DNA of 64,000 nucleotides from Oligoflexus sp. (lineage in GTDB: Bacteria > Bdellovibrionota_B > Oligoflexia > Oligoflexales > Oligoflexaceae), in the NCBI GenBank assembly GCA_014377445.1, contig JACMPP010000030.1, positions 1 through 64,000 on the forward strand, in the 5' to 3' direction. Positions 52,476 to 60,821 of this stretch are shown piece by piece (the stretch's first letter is position 1; each line of letters begins with the position of its first letter). The translations under genes were made by a program, and so were the position numbers. The notes beneath the pieces are model-generated. The model saw only the letters and a program-made list of their open reading frames with translations, was not told where the DNA came from and did no database searches.

Positions 52476-54368
52476 TTAAGCTTCGCTTGGCTTGCGCCCT
52501 TGAATCCAAAGGAAGGCGATCAGGGACATGATCACGACCTGAGCCAGAAGTGTCTCGGTGCTTGGATAGATCCCGATCAACTCCCAACGAAGATGAGGCA
52601 GGATGTGATTGATACTGATCAGTCCACTCTCCTGCAGGGCGTGAATGCCTTTGCCTGTGAGGATGAAGGCTAGGACTGCCATGATGTAGGCCGAGATCCT
52701 GAAGAGTTGGCTGATCGGTAATTTAGCACTGTATTTCACAGCCGCCCAGCAGCTCACGATGATAAAAGTCAGAGTAAGCCCTGTTCCTGTCATCATTGCC
52801 GTCTTCGCTGTGTTGTCGGCATCGAACCAGATGACGCGAAGAAACAGGACGGATTCGATCGCTTCGCGAAAGACCGCAAGGAAGGAGATTGTCGCCAATC
52901 CAATAAGGTTTTTGCCATCCACAGCGGTCTTCACTTTAGTCTTGATAAAGCGTGTCCAGCGACCGATCTCGCTGTGCCGGTGCAGCCAAAAGCCAACACC
53001 GATGAGCACCAGGACCGCGACGAGGGAGGTGCCGCCTTCCAGAAGTTCGCGCTGGGCTCCACTGATATCGAAGAGAACGCCGAGAACGAACCAGCACACG
53101 ACACCCAAAGCGAGGGCCGCGACCCAGCCGGCATGAACCCAAAGGGCGGCTCGACGGGCACCGAGGGCGTTGACGACGCTGAGGAGGGAAAGAATGATAA
53201 GGGCCGCTTCAAAGCCTTCGCGAAGAAGGATGCCGGATGCAGCGGCAAAAGCCACGCGGCTGTCGATGCCTTTGCTTTTGAGGCTATCGTCGGCTTGATC
53301 GATCTTGGCCAAAGCCGCCTCAACGGCTGTATGCAGTTCGTCAGGACTGGCATTTTTTTCAATCGCGCCACGCACCGCAAACATCACAGTTTCGAGCTGG
53401 CTTACCAGAGCCGGATCCTGAGCTTTCAATCGTGGTTCGACTGGCTCGATCCCTTCAAGGTAAGAACGGAGCGCACTGCTCTTAGCGCTCTTTTGATCGC
53501 CATTTTTATAGGCTTCTTCTGCATCATGGAGATAGGTGCGCGAGAGATCGAGTGTGTTTACTTTTTCGGAGTTTTCCTGATGGTAACGCACGGTGGCGAG
53601 TTTACCGTTCTTCTCATTCACGTCCACGCCGAGGACCTTGGCCAAGTTTGTATCGCTGAGCGTGGCGGCTTGTTTCAAGAGATTATCGTCGAAGTTGAGT
53701 TGAATGTTTTCAGTCGGTTTTTCATGACGAAGGGAGATGACGTAGAATGCGAGGCCCCATGTCTCTTCATCGGAAAAGTTCTGAAAAGCAGCCATGCCAG
53801 TGCCTGGAACACCTAGACGAATCGTATTGAACTCTCCAAGAGGAGCCGCTTCATTCATCTTTTCATGGTCGAGAAAGTTTGCCGGTTTGGGCTCAAGAGC
53901 GATGCCACCCGGCCCGTCGCCGGCACCCGAGGCTCCGTGACAGATCGAACAATTATCGGCAAAAAGCTTGGCGGCTTTCTCGCGATTGGGCCAACGCAGA
54001 GGGGATACTTCGAGATGTGTGACGGCGAGGAGGTCGACCTGTATCGAACGCGCAAGCGCAGTGACCTTGCTGGGGCCAGCCTTGGCACTGATAGAATCGT
54101 GAAGGGATTTGATATTGTTTTTAATGTCTTCGCGCGCCGCCAGTTCAGGAATTTCGCTACTGGCTTTAAAAGCCGTATTGGCGAATTCAACCTGTTCCGC
54201 GTATTCAGACTCGGAAATAATCTTCCCCGATTCATCGACGGCACCAGGATAGTCCTTGGCAAGATAATCCAATAGGTGAACGACAAGGCGCGCCGAGTGC
54301 TGCTGTTCTTCTGCAAATAATGAAAAGGACATGAAACTAAGCAGTAAAACCAGAGTTCTATTAATCAT
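52476..54368 (-). CDS. FTR1-type iron permease fused to cytochrome c domain
   Basis: A 630-residue protein with signal peptide (LLLSFMSFSLFAEE). Residues about 125-220 form a class I cytochrome c domain with CSICH (C140, C143, H144) and Met/His ligands in the TGMAAFQNF region. A ~120-residue helical stretch follows. The C-terminal third is FTR1 permease: REGFEAALIILSLL (iron-binding REGxE-type motif) and FREAIESVLFLRVI, within about seven TM helices. This Cyt-c/FTR1 architecture resembles EfeU-like permeases where the haem domain may replace EfeO/EfeB oxidation. Ferrous/ferric uptake is inferred from family. Confidence 0.92.
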   Translation of the reverse strand: MINRTLVLLLSFMSFSLFAEEQQHSARLVVHLLDYLAKDYPGAVDESGKIISESEYAEQVEFANTAFKASSEIPELAAREDIKNNIKSLHDSISAKAGPSKVTALARSIQVDLLAVTHLEVSPLRWPNREKAAKLFADNCSICHGASGAGDGPGGIALEPKPANFLDHEKMNEAAPLGEFNTIRLGVPGTGMAAFQNFSDEETWGLAFYVISLRHEKPTENIQLNFDDNLLKQAATLSDTNLAKVLGVDVNEKNGKLATVRYHQENSEKVNTLDLSRTYLHDAEEAYKNGDQKSAKSSALRSYLEGIEPVEPRLKAQDPALVSQLETVMFAVRGAIEKNASPDELHTAVEAALAKIDQADDSLKSKGIDSRVAFAAASGILLREGFEAALIILSLLSVVNALGARRAALWVHAGWVAALALGVVCWFVLGVLFDISGAQRELLEGGTSLVAVLVLIGVGFWLHRHSEIGRWTRFIKTKVKTAVDGKNLIGLATISFLAVFREAIESVLFLRVIWFDADNTAKTAMMTGTGLTLTFIIVSCWAAVKYSAKLPISQLFRISAYIMAVLAFILTGKGIHALQESGLISINHILPHLRWELIGIYPSTETLLAQVVIMSLIAFLWIQGRKPSEA

Positions 54369-54511
54369 GCAAAATTCTCTTCACTGCACGTGTTGACTAC
54401 GGTTCTCAATATCACACAGAGATGCGCTGCACGCAACGGGTTCGCGAAAAAAGTCCTGGCCCGCCTGTTTTGACTTATTTTTATGGGGTTAACCGAAGAT
54501 TAACCCAAAAG

Positions 54512-54543
54512 AAAAACCCCCGGCTCCTGGGAACGGGGGTTTT
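54512..54543. terminator. terminator of glutaminase-like gene
   Basis: AAAAACCCCCG / CGGGGGTTTT stem with A-run on the left, so T-rich on the minus strand. A second inverted repeat GGGTTAA / TTAACCC is at 54486-54506. Confidence 0.8.
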
Positions 54544-54570
54544 AACATATTGATACAACTGAACTATGTT

Positions 54571-55290
54571 TTATAAGCTAAGGGCTCGGCTACAAGCGCT
54601 GTTGGCATCGTAACTGCCGCCGTCGTTTTCGAGTTTGCCAAGCTCATTAAGAGCGTCGGTAAGAACCTGTGTTTGTGTAAGCAGCTTGGCGCGTTGAGCG
54701 CGAGAAGTTGCAGCTGTCTGGTTTTGTGCTGGAATGTAGTTGTACATGGTCGTACACGCGCTTGTGATATCGCTGGTCAGGAAAGTGGGCATTTCATCGA
54801 AATTTTGGATCAAATGGATCGCATCGAATTCAGCCGTACGACCGCTTTGATCGAAGTAAGCCGAACCAGCTTTAACTTCCGTTGTGTATCGACCTTGCGA
54901 ATTGTTTTTTGCAATCCAGGCTGAAAGGCGAAGAGGTTCAGTTTCAAAAGCTGGATCAAGGATCCAGGCTTCTTGGCCTTTGATTTTAAGAAGGGGAGCG
55001 ACGTGGTAGCTCCACGAGACTTCATCGGTTGGCTGTAGGTAGCCATAGATGTAGTGCGAACTACTGGGAATGCCTTTTACAGCAAGCTCCATAGACATGT
55101 AAAGCGAACGGGCGTAGCAGCCGTCAACAATGTAATTGAATGGAATGTAATCGATAGCTTGTACGATTTCGAAGGCTTCATCGGCTTGAGCAAGGCTGAC
55201 TATCGCTTTGGTTTCGCTTGATTGAGGAGCTTTGACTTGACCACAAGCTGCAAGAAACAACGTAACTGAAACACACAAAGTCTTACGCAT
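54571..55290 (-). CDS. protein-glutaminase-like lipoprotein
   Basis: A 239-residue protein with a lipobox LAAC (Cys 16). The core contains the protein-glutaminase (protein-glutamine deamidase) pattern: DGCYARSLYMSMELAVKGI (C58), WSYHVAPLLKIKGQEAWILDP (H96 and D112), giving a Cys-His-Asp triad in the family order. Known members from Chryseobacterium deamidate protein-bound Gln. The ~80-residue helical C-terminal tail is unassigned. Likely anchored to the outer membrane by its lipid and acting on proteins outside or in the periplasm. No self-inhibitory propeptide is obvious. Confidence 0.75.
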   Translation of the reverse strand: MRKTLCVSVTLFLAACGQVKAPQSSETKAIVSLAQADEAFEIVQAIDYIPFNYIVDGCYARSLYMSMELAVKGIPSSSHYIYGYLQPTDEVSWSYHVAPLLKIKGQEAWILDPAFETEPLRLSAWIAKNNSQGRYTTEVKAGSAYFDQSGRTAEFDAIHLIQNFDEMPTFLTSDITSACTTMYNYIPAQNQTAATSRAQRAKLLTQTQVLTDALNELGKLENDGGSYDANSACSRALSL

Positions 55291-55567
55291 GGATATTCCT
55301 ATTCTCCCGGGAGTTTTAGACCGCTCACCTTTACCTGGTCGCCCAGATATGTCTATCTGAAAATTGTAAACTAAGACTCACAATTGCAAACAGTTGAACC
55401 CAATTTCACGCTTTTCACCCTTGTTTCCTTCAAAAACGACAATGTCACAACATTGTCATATTTGTAAAACAACAGTAAAACCAAGACCCAAGCACTGGGA
55501 AATGCAGGAGTTCCTGCTTATACTCACCGATAAGAAAGCAGATGATTTCTTCGACGGGAGGTTCCTC

Positions 55568-56449
55568 ATGAAAGCACAAACTCACGGGATGGCGACCCCA
55601 ATCAATCAGTCAAAGATCGATTTAGGCGGATCCCTCCCCTTTATCGTTATGCATATCTTCGGGCTCGGCGCCTTTTTCTTCGATTTCAATATGACTATGT
55701 TTTGGCTCTGTCTTGCGAGTTATTACGTCCGCATGATCGGAATCACTGCTGGATACCATAGATATTTCGCGCATCGAAGTTACAAAACATCAAGGATGTT
55801 TCAATTCATCCTCGCGTTTTTGGCAGAAACTTCTGCTCAAAAAGGCGTCCTTTGGTGGGCCGCTCACCATCGCCACCATCACAAGCATTCCGATACCGAC
55901 AAAGACATTCATTCGCCGGTGACTAAAGGGTTTTGGTATTCTCAAGTCGGTTGGATTATGAACAGTTCAACTGAAGAAACAAACTGGAAATACATCCAGG
56001 ACTTCGCTAAATTCCCGGAACTACGCTGGTTAAATAAATACTTCGTTGTGCCGCCAACACTATACGCAGTAACACTTTGGCTGATTTGGGGCTGGGCAGG
56101 ACTTTTCTGGGGATTCTTCTTTTCAACTATTGTTTTGTATCACGGTACTTTTTTCATCAACTCTTTGACCCATGTCTTCGGCCGCGTGCGCTATCGTTCG
56201 GGTGATGAAAGTAAGAACAGCTTGCTGCTGGCACTCATCACCTGCGGTGAGGGATGGCATAACAACCATCATTACTATCAGGCGACAGCCAATCAAGGCT
56301 GGTTTTGGTGGGAAATTGACCTGTCTTTTTATACCTTGAAACTTCTGTCATGGGCCGGCATAGTTTGGGATCTCCGACTGCCTCCAGCCCATATCAAGGC
56401 GCGAACGATTGCCGCAGAAGAAGCGAGCACGGTGACCAAAGTCGCCTAA
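55568..56449 (+). CDS. acyl-CoA/fatty acid desaturase (delta-9 type)
   Basis: A 293-residue membrane protein. ATG at 55568 is preferred (GGGAGG upstream), not the long frame from 55394, which contains a CHIC sequence unlike any desaturase. Three His boxes are present: HRYFAHR, HHRHHHKH and HNNHH, near residues 62, 100 and 232. Four TM helices flank them. The family introduces cis double bonds for membrane fluidity using a di-iron centre. Length is typical of bacterial delta-9 enzymes. Terminator at 56502-56530. Confidence 0.95.
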   Translation: MKAQTHGMATPINQSKIDLGGSLPFIVMHIFGLGAFFFDFNMTMFWLCLASYYVRMIGITAGYHRYFAHRSYKTSRMFQFILAFLAETSAQKGVLWWAAHHRHHHKHSDTDKDIHSPVTKGFWYSQVGWIMNSSTEETNWKYIQDFAKFPELRWLNKYFVVPPTLYAVTLWLIWGWAGLFWGFFFSTIVLYHGTFFINSLTHVFGRVRYRSGDESKNSLLLALITCGEGWHNNHHYYQATANQGWFWWEIDLSFYTLKLLSWAGIVWDLRLPPAHIKARTIAAEEASTVTKVA

Positions 56450-56501
56450 TTCGAGTTTTCGAGACAGGCACGGGTACAAGCAGACCTTGCTGGCAAGTAT
56501 G

Positions 56502-56530
56502 GGGAGAGATTTTATCTCTCCTTTTTTTTA
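56502..56530 (+). terminator. rho-independent terminator
   Basis: GGAGAGAT-TTT-ATCTCTCC followed by eight T. Directly after the desaturase gene. Confidence 0.9.
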
Positions 56531-56562
56531 TTTAAAAAAGAGAAGCCATTATCAAAGCTTTC

Positions 56563-57084
56563 ATGATTCAAATCAAAACTCCACGACTGCTCCTCACACC
56601 GGCTGAGGACATAAAACTTTTCGTCGACGAAATGATGAGGAGCCATGTCGCAATTCAACCCGATATTTACACCCGAAGCGATGTGGCTTTCGATCTACGG
56701 GACGACCAGTTGGTCTTATGGATGAGCGACTTGAGAAGCGGTGCGCATCGAGGCGGTCTCTCGATTCATGGCATCGATGAGAACACTGGCAAGTACGAAA
56801 TAGGCTATTGGCTCAAGCCGGAGTTTTGTGGCGAAGGCCTAGCCCGTGAGGCGGTGATCGTCCTCTGTGAGGTCCTTTTTGAGCGCTACAGAGCCAAGAA
56901 AATCGAAATCCGCTGCGATAGCCGTAACGAACCGAGCATTCGACTGGCGAAGGATTTGGGCTTTGCCCCGGAGGCCGTCTGGACTGGCAAAGATGGGGCG
57001 GACGGCGCGATGCGACAAAGCCTGATTTTTGCCCGCTACGATGCGAAAGGCTTTCCAAGTCTGATACAAAGGGGAAAAACTTGA
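56563..57084 (+). CDS. GNAT (RimJ/RimL-type) acetyltransferase
   Basis: A 173-residue acetyltransferase. The N-terminus IKTPRLLLTP is typical of RimJ-type GNATs, with GYWLKPEFCGEGLAREAVIVLCEVLFE as the acetyl-CoA binding loop (GxGLAxE form) and EIRCDSRNEPSIRLAKDLGF as the conserved C-terminal segment. The stop overlaps the TTG start of the pseudouridine synthase gene, so they are coupled. Substrate unknown. Confidence 0.92.
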   Translation: MIQIKTPRLLLTPAEDIKLFVDEMMRSHVAIQPDIYTRSDVAFDLRDDQLVLWMSDLRSGAHRGGLSIHGIDENTGKYEIGYWLKPEFCGEGLAREAVIVLCEVLFERYRAKKIEIRCDSRNEPSIRLAKDLGFAPEAVWTGKDGADGAMRQSLIFARYDAKGFPSLIQRGKT

Positions 57085-57779
57085 GGGGGCCCTTAGTCAT
57101 CCTTTACGAGGACGAAGACATCCTGGCCATAAATAAGCCTCCAGGGATCCTTGTTCATAGAAGCAAAGTCAGTTCACGCAGTGAAGAGGCGATGCTTCAG
57201 ATCGTGCGGGATTATCTCGGTCAGAGGGTCTTTGCGGTCCACCGTCTGGATCGAGCGACCAGTGGTGTCTTGCTCTTTGCGAAATCGTCGACAACAGCGA
57301 GTCTTCTGGGTAAGCAATTTCAGGACAAAACGGTAGGGAAGATCTACGAAGGGGTGGTGAGGGGATGGCCGAAGGCCCAGTTGATCGACTACCCTCTTGT
57401 GCGTCTCGACAATGCTCAGAGCCAGGACGCCCGAACAACGATTGAGATTTTGGGGCAAACCATTCTGCCCATTGCCAGCGATCGCTACCCTGAAAGCCGC
57501 TATGCCTGGATTCGTCTTCTTCCGGAGACAGGGCGAAGGCATCAACTCCGTCGCCATATGAAGCATACTCACCATCCCCTTATCGGTGATAGCTGTTATG
57601 GTCACGGTGTTCACAATCGACTCTTTCGTGAGCATTTCGACAGTCATCGACTCCTTTTGCACAACAGTGAATTGGCTTTTGATCTCCCCAACGGCCAGAG
57701 AATCCTTCTGAAAGCGGCGCATGAAGAAGGTTTTGAAAAAATCCTGCGGCTCTTTGAGAACTGCAGAAGTCCGTCTTAA
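57081..57779 (+). CDS. RluA-family pseudouridine synthase, TruC-like
   Basis: A 232-residue protein starting with TTG, which overlaps the upstream TGA; AAGGGG is 8 bases before. The signature VHRLDRATSGVLLFAK contains the catalytic Asp (D57). Followed by the RYAWIRLLPETGRRHQLRRHM segment typical of the RluA/TruC family. It lacks an S4 domain, as in TruC, which modifies tRNA-Asp U65 in E. coli. The exact target (rRNA or tRNA) cannot be read from sequence. Translationally coupled to the GNAT. Confidence 0.9.
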   Translation: MRGPLVILYEDEDILAINKPPGILVHRSKVSSRSEEAMLQIVRDYLGQRVFAVHRLDRATSGVLLFAKSSTTASLLGKQFQDKTVGKIYEGVVRGWPKAQLIDYPLVRLDNAQSQDARTTIEILGQTILPIASDRYPESRYAWIRLLPETGRRHQLRRHMKHTHHPLIGDSCYGHGVHNRLFREHFDSHRLLLHNSELAFDLPNGQRILLKAAHEEGFEKILRLFENCRSPS

Positions 57780-57840
57780 TCCAGTCTAGCAAATCCTAGA
57801 TATATATAGACCTTGCCTCACGATGTAGAGAAATATTTGA

Positions 57841-58086
57841 GGTTTTTTTCACGTTGTTTTCATTCCTAAAGCGTTTTCGATCGACGGGGATTTCGCCTAC
57901 CCTTTCCCTTCCAAAAACTCTGGGATCAAGGTCAAGGTGCTCGACACGAGCGGCTACAGGCAAGTCGCAAGTATCGGCTACAGCGAAAACATCTTTGAAG
58001 TTCGCTATAAGAATGGGACTATCGAGCAAGTCGGCGACCAATATGGTGTCGGCCGCAACCTGATCAGTCCCCTAGTTTTGGACTAA
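57841..58086 (+). CDS. small ORF without canonical start; possible KTSC-like protein
   Basis: Frame 57841-58086 has no ATG; the first canonical candidate is GTG at 57937 (about 49 residues), while the protein-like sequence begins further upstream (FHVVFIPKAFSIDGDFAYPFPS). The C-terminal part reads VLDTSGYRQVASIGYSENIF then EVRYKNGTIEQVG, which weakly resembles a KTSC domain (short beta-rich, S...IGY...V.F.NG). It ends by overlapping the convergent HAMP gene stop. Probably a real coding remnant or a gene with unusual start. Confidence 0.4.
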   Translation, partial: GFFHVVFIPKAFSIDGDFAYPFPSKNSGIKVKVLDTSGYRQVASIGYSENIFEVRYKNGTIEQVGDQYGVGRNLISPLVLD

Positions 58087-58544
58087 GATGTCTTCTTGCT
58101 TTCCAACAGTTCGGAGACTTCGTTGAGTCGATCGGCCACCTGCTGGAAAGCATCGCCCTTACGCAAAACGGTGCGATGATCGAAATCCCCGCCTTTGATC
58201 GCATCAAGGTGTCGGCGGAAGGCGATCGTCGGACCGACCAAACGGTGAGTATATACGACCGAAATGCCAATAGTGAAAACGATGTACGCGACGACAGTCA
58301 GGAAGAGCCAGGCCTGAATATTTTGCAAATAGGCGAGGACCACGGCATGCAGTTTCACTTTGCCATCGGTCAGTTCAAAGAACACGTCATAGAGCGTCCC
58401 AAGATTCTGATAAAGAATGAGAACGATCACCACTGCAAAAATAATAGACAAGCCTATGCAGTACATACCGATTTTGGTTTGGAGGAGGGGCTCAAGAAGG
58501 AGATTAGAAAGACGTCGTTTTTTAACGGAAAAGCCGAAAATCAT
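58083..58544 (-). CDS. two-TM HAMP-domain protein without output domain
   Basis: A 153-residue protein with two TM helices (IGMYCIGLSIIFAVVIVLILY and AWLFLTVVAYIVFTIGISVVY) separated by a ~45-residue periplasmic loop, followed by a HAMP-like segment (HRLVGPTIAFRRHLDAIKGGDFDHRTVLRKGDAFQQVADRLNEV). It then stops; there is no kinase, cyclase or MCP domain. Short sensor-like proteins of this kind occur in Deltaproteobacteria and Bdellovibrio. Possible partner of a separate signalling protein. Confidence 0.8.
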   Translation of the reverse strand: MIFGFSVKKRRLSNLLLEPLLQTKIGMYCIGLSIIFAVVIVLILYQNLGTLYDVFFELTDGKVKLHAVVLAYLQNIQAWLFLTVVAYIVFTIGISVVYTHRLVGPTIAFRRHLDAIKGGDFDHRTVLRKGDAFQQVADRLNEVSELLESKKTS

Positions 58545-58557
58545 TTCACAACTCTTT

Positions 58558-58998
58558 TCATTGTACAGTATTGAATTGAAAACTTAGTTCCCCGGCCAGA
58601 CTCTGCCGAAGCGAAAAGGTCAGGGCCCTAAGTTTGTAATACATACATTCCCGAAAACTTGGATCGTTCAAACTACTCTGTCTGATTTTAAGCGATTTTA
58701 TGCCCTGCGCAATTCCTGAATATACAAATGCATAGGTTGCTGTCCCTTGGGCATTATCATCCTTTTCCAAAAGGTCGGTATAACACTAATCTTGTTTTTA
58801 CGTCCTTTGAGAATAAAGCTGAATTCGCCGTTTCGATGCTTTAACGTACTGTCGATCATCATGCTGTAAAGACAGACGAGGCCTTGATCGGCCTCTATGA
58901 TTTCACCGTTCCAGATCTTCGGCAGAGCCTTTTCAGCAAAGAGGAGATAGGGGTAGAAAACTGCAAAAAAGCCCCCAAAACTTATGCCAAGGCCTCAT
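58558..58998 (-). pseudogene. broken AgmX/PglI C-terminal-like gene (two frameshifts)
   Basis: ATG at 58998 opens MRPWHKFWGL and then fails at a T6 tract (58966-58971 region); the next frame gives FYPYLLFAEKALPKIWNGEI and FSFILKGRKNKISVIPTFW until a TAA at 58698. The third frame, joined at a TTTT tract near 58770, reads TATYAFVYSGIAQGIKSL and KIRQSSLNDPSFRECMYYKL and ends ELSFQFNTVQ. Correcting one T in each tract gives a continuous ~145-residue exported protein. The C-terminus resembles the AgmX/PglI C-terminal domain (G..Kslki.qSSL.d..f.eC). Homopolymer slippage or sequencing error. Confidence 0.6.
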
Positions 58999-59050
58999 TT
59001 TACCAAAAAACTTGGCGTTAGAACATGGAGCTTTGCCAAAGAGCCGAGGC

Positions 59051-59596
59051 CTAGAGCGACAGGCTTTCCCGTTCGCTGATTATTTTTTGAACTGGAACGT
59101 CGTGACTTTCGACAGGCAGCTTCTCGAGTAGAAATTCGCTGAAGCATACGCCCAGCGTCGGGATTGGACGATCCGCAAGAAAGCGGTCGTAAAAACCTTT
59201 GCCATAGCCAAGGCGATGCCCTTGTCGATCGAAAGCGAGAGCGGGAACGATGATGAGAGTGAGCGCATCAGGGACCAAAGTCTCCCCTCCCCCATCCGGC
59301 TCTTCCAGACCCCAGCTATTTTTCTCGAATTTGCCGTCCAGCAGCTTGTGAAAGCTCATGGTCTTGGCTCCCGCATCGATCTTGGGGAAATAATAGTCCT
59401 TTGCCGGACTCAGTCTTAGCAGGGGACTGAGATCGACTTCATTGCGAAAGCTTTGGTAGAGGGCAATCTTCTGCCATTGTTTCCACTGAGGCGAAGCCAC
59501 GATCCTTTCACAAATCATGAGACTGCGTTGTTGCCAATCGCCCGGAGTCAAGGCAAGTCGTTTGGCGGACAGTTGAGCCCGAAGTGCTTTTTTCAT
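59051..59596 (-). CDS. 5-formyltetrahydrofolate cyclo-ligase
   Basis: A 181-residue protein from ATG at 59596 (GAGGGA upstream); the TTG at 59608 is less likely. It has the family signature YGKGFYDRFLADRPIPTLGVCF and the N-terminal LRAQLSAKRLALTPGDW segment, with the folate/ATP-binding FRNEVDLSPLL and YYFPKI. It converts 5-formyl-THF to 5,10-methenyl-THF using ATP. No 6S RNA gene is evident beside it, unlike in gammaproteobacteria. Confidence 0.95.
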   Translation of the reverse strand: MKKALRAQLSAKRLALTPGDWQQRSLMICERIVASPQWKQWQKIALYQSFRNEVDLSPLLRLSPAKDYYFPKIDAGAKTMSFHKLLDGKFEKNSWGLEEPDGGGETLVPDALTLIIVPALAFDRQGHRLGYGKGFYDRFLADRPIPTLGVCFSEFLLEKLPVESHDVPVQKIISERESLSL

Positions 59597-59611
59597 GTTT
59601 TCCCTCAAACG

Positions 59612-59646
59612 AAAAAAACGCCTCCCGTTGTTATGGGAAGCGTTTA
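59612..59646. terminator. terminator of Ala-rich membrane protein gene
   Basis: AAACGCCTCCC / GGGAAGCGTTT stem with A-run on its left (T-rich on the minus strand). It lies between the stop of the Ala-rich protein gene and the start of the cyclo-ligase gene. Confidence 0.75.
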
Positions 59647-59672
59647 CGGAATTTCTCTTAGGTAAACCAGGC

Positions 59673-60659
59673 TTATTGTACAGTTACGTTCTGAATGACT
59701 TGCCATTCCCAACGTCCAGCGACTTCCGAAAAGGCGCCGACCCGGACATCGTAGGAGCCAGCTATCACTCCCTGGAGCGAAACGGAGGTTCCTGAAGTGC
59801 CGAAACGGAAACTTGGATTCGCAAAGGATGAGCCTGTCGGCGTGAGTTCGACTGAGTAACGAGCGACTTTTTCAGCGGCTTGCCAGGAAACGACGCCGCC
59901 ATTACCCGAGACGGATCCACCAGGAGTTGGGGATTGGACCGGGAAGGAGCGATGCTCAGGAGCTGCGATAGCGAAGCTTGAAACATCGGAGACACCGCTG
60001 GCGTTTTTAACCTGCCAGTACCAGGTGCCGGGATATGGATTTTCGAAGCTGAATTTGCTTGCGCCGTTCAGCTTTACTGATTTTATAACAGGAGTCATGG
60101 ACTTGTTGCGCGAGAATACGATTTCGTCGGCTGGACCTTCCCAAGCAAACTCGGAAACACCTTGGGTCTCGTCGTAGGATTGGGAACCGCCTGCACTCGG
60201 AGAAATCATTTTGATAGCTCCGGTCGAAGACACGGCTGCCGCTGCTGCGTCGGTAGCGGAGGCTGCTGCATCGGCTGGTTTAGCGGCTTCAGTCGTTGCG
60301 GCTGTAGCGGCTTTCGCGTCGGTCGCAGGTTTCGCTGCGTCTTCGCCTTCCGCGGCATCTTCGGCACCGGCTGCTGCATCATCTGCAACTTCCGCTTCGC
60401 CTGTATCTGCGCTTGGTTCTGCGAGGTACATGTATGCACCACCGAGAATTGCCAATGCTAACACGCCAAGCCCGATGACTTTGGTTTTGCTTTCCGACGA
60501 AAATCCACCGCCCTTAAAAATCTGCGAAACGGCATTGGTGTTTGTACCAAAATCGCTCGTAAACTCTCCCTTAAGCTCGCTGGTAAAGGGATTGGATTGG
60601 GCGCCAGATGTCTGACTAAACGCTGCGTTCGAATTAGGATCTTGATTATTCTCGCTCAT
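59673..60659 (-). CDS. single-TM protein with Ala-rich linker and Ig-like domains
   Basis: A 328-residue protein with AAGGAG before ATG at 60659, preferred over the frame from 60713. About 60 polar N-terminal residues, one TM helix (KVIGLGVLALAILGGAYMYLA), an acidic/Ala-rich linker (about 85-145), then two beta-sandwich-like modules (GVSEFAWEGPADEIVFSRN..., GTWYWQVKNASGVSDVSSFAIAAP and GGVVSWQAAEKVARYSVEL). The W-x-Y/W-QVK pattern resembles FecR/fibronectin-III-like domains common in Bdellovibrio envelope proteins. It lies downstream of the lipid A operon on the same strand. Confidence 0.75.
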   Translation of the reverse strand: MSENNQDPNSNAAFSQTSGAQSNPFTSELKGEFTSDFGTNTNAVSQIFKGGGFSSESKTKVIGLGVLALAILGGAYMYLAEPSADTGEAEVADDAAAGAEDAAEGEDAAKPATDAKAATAATTEAAKPADAAASATDAAAAAVSSTGAIKMISPSAGGSQSYDETQGVSEFAWEGPADEIVFSRNKSMTPVIKSVKLNGASKFSFENPYPGTWYWQVKNASGVSDVSSFAIAAPEHRSFPVQSPTPGGSVSGNGGVVSWQAAEKVARYSVELTPTGSSFANPSFRFGTSGTSVSLQGVIAGSYDVRVGAFSEVAGRWEWQVIQNVTVQ

Positions 60660-60821
60660 CTCTGTCTCCTTGAAATCCCGGTAAGCGGCGGACAGCATCT
60701 TCGGTTGATCCATTTAGCTTTTGCCACTCTCTGATTATTGTAAATGCTCTTGGAGAACCTGGCAAGAATAGCGGGGCTGAACATCGAGCCTGTCAAAGAT
60801 TTGGCGGGAATCAAGGGGGGA

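Noticed and set aside
52974-53816. 280-residue plus-strand ORF opposite the FTR1 gene
   Set aside because: Shadow of the iron permease; no start signal and no domain.
55394-55567. N-terminal extension of the desaturase frame containing CHIC
   Set aside because: No ribosome binding site and no similarity to desaturases; ATG at 55568 has GGGAGG.
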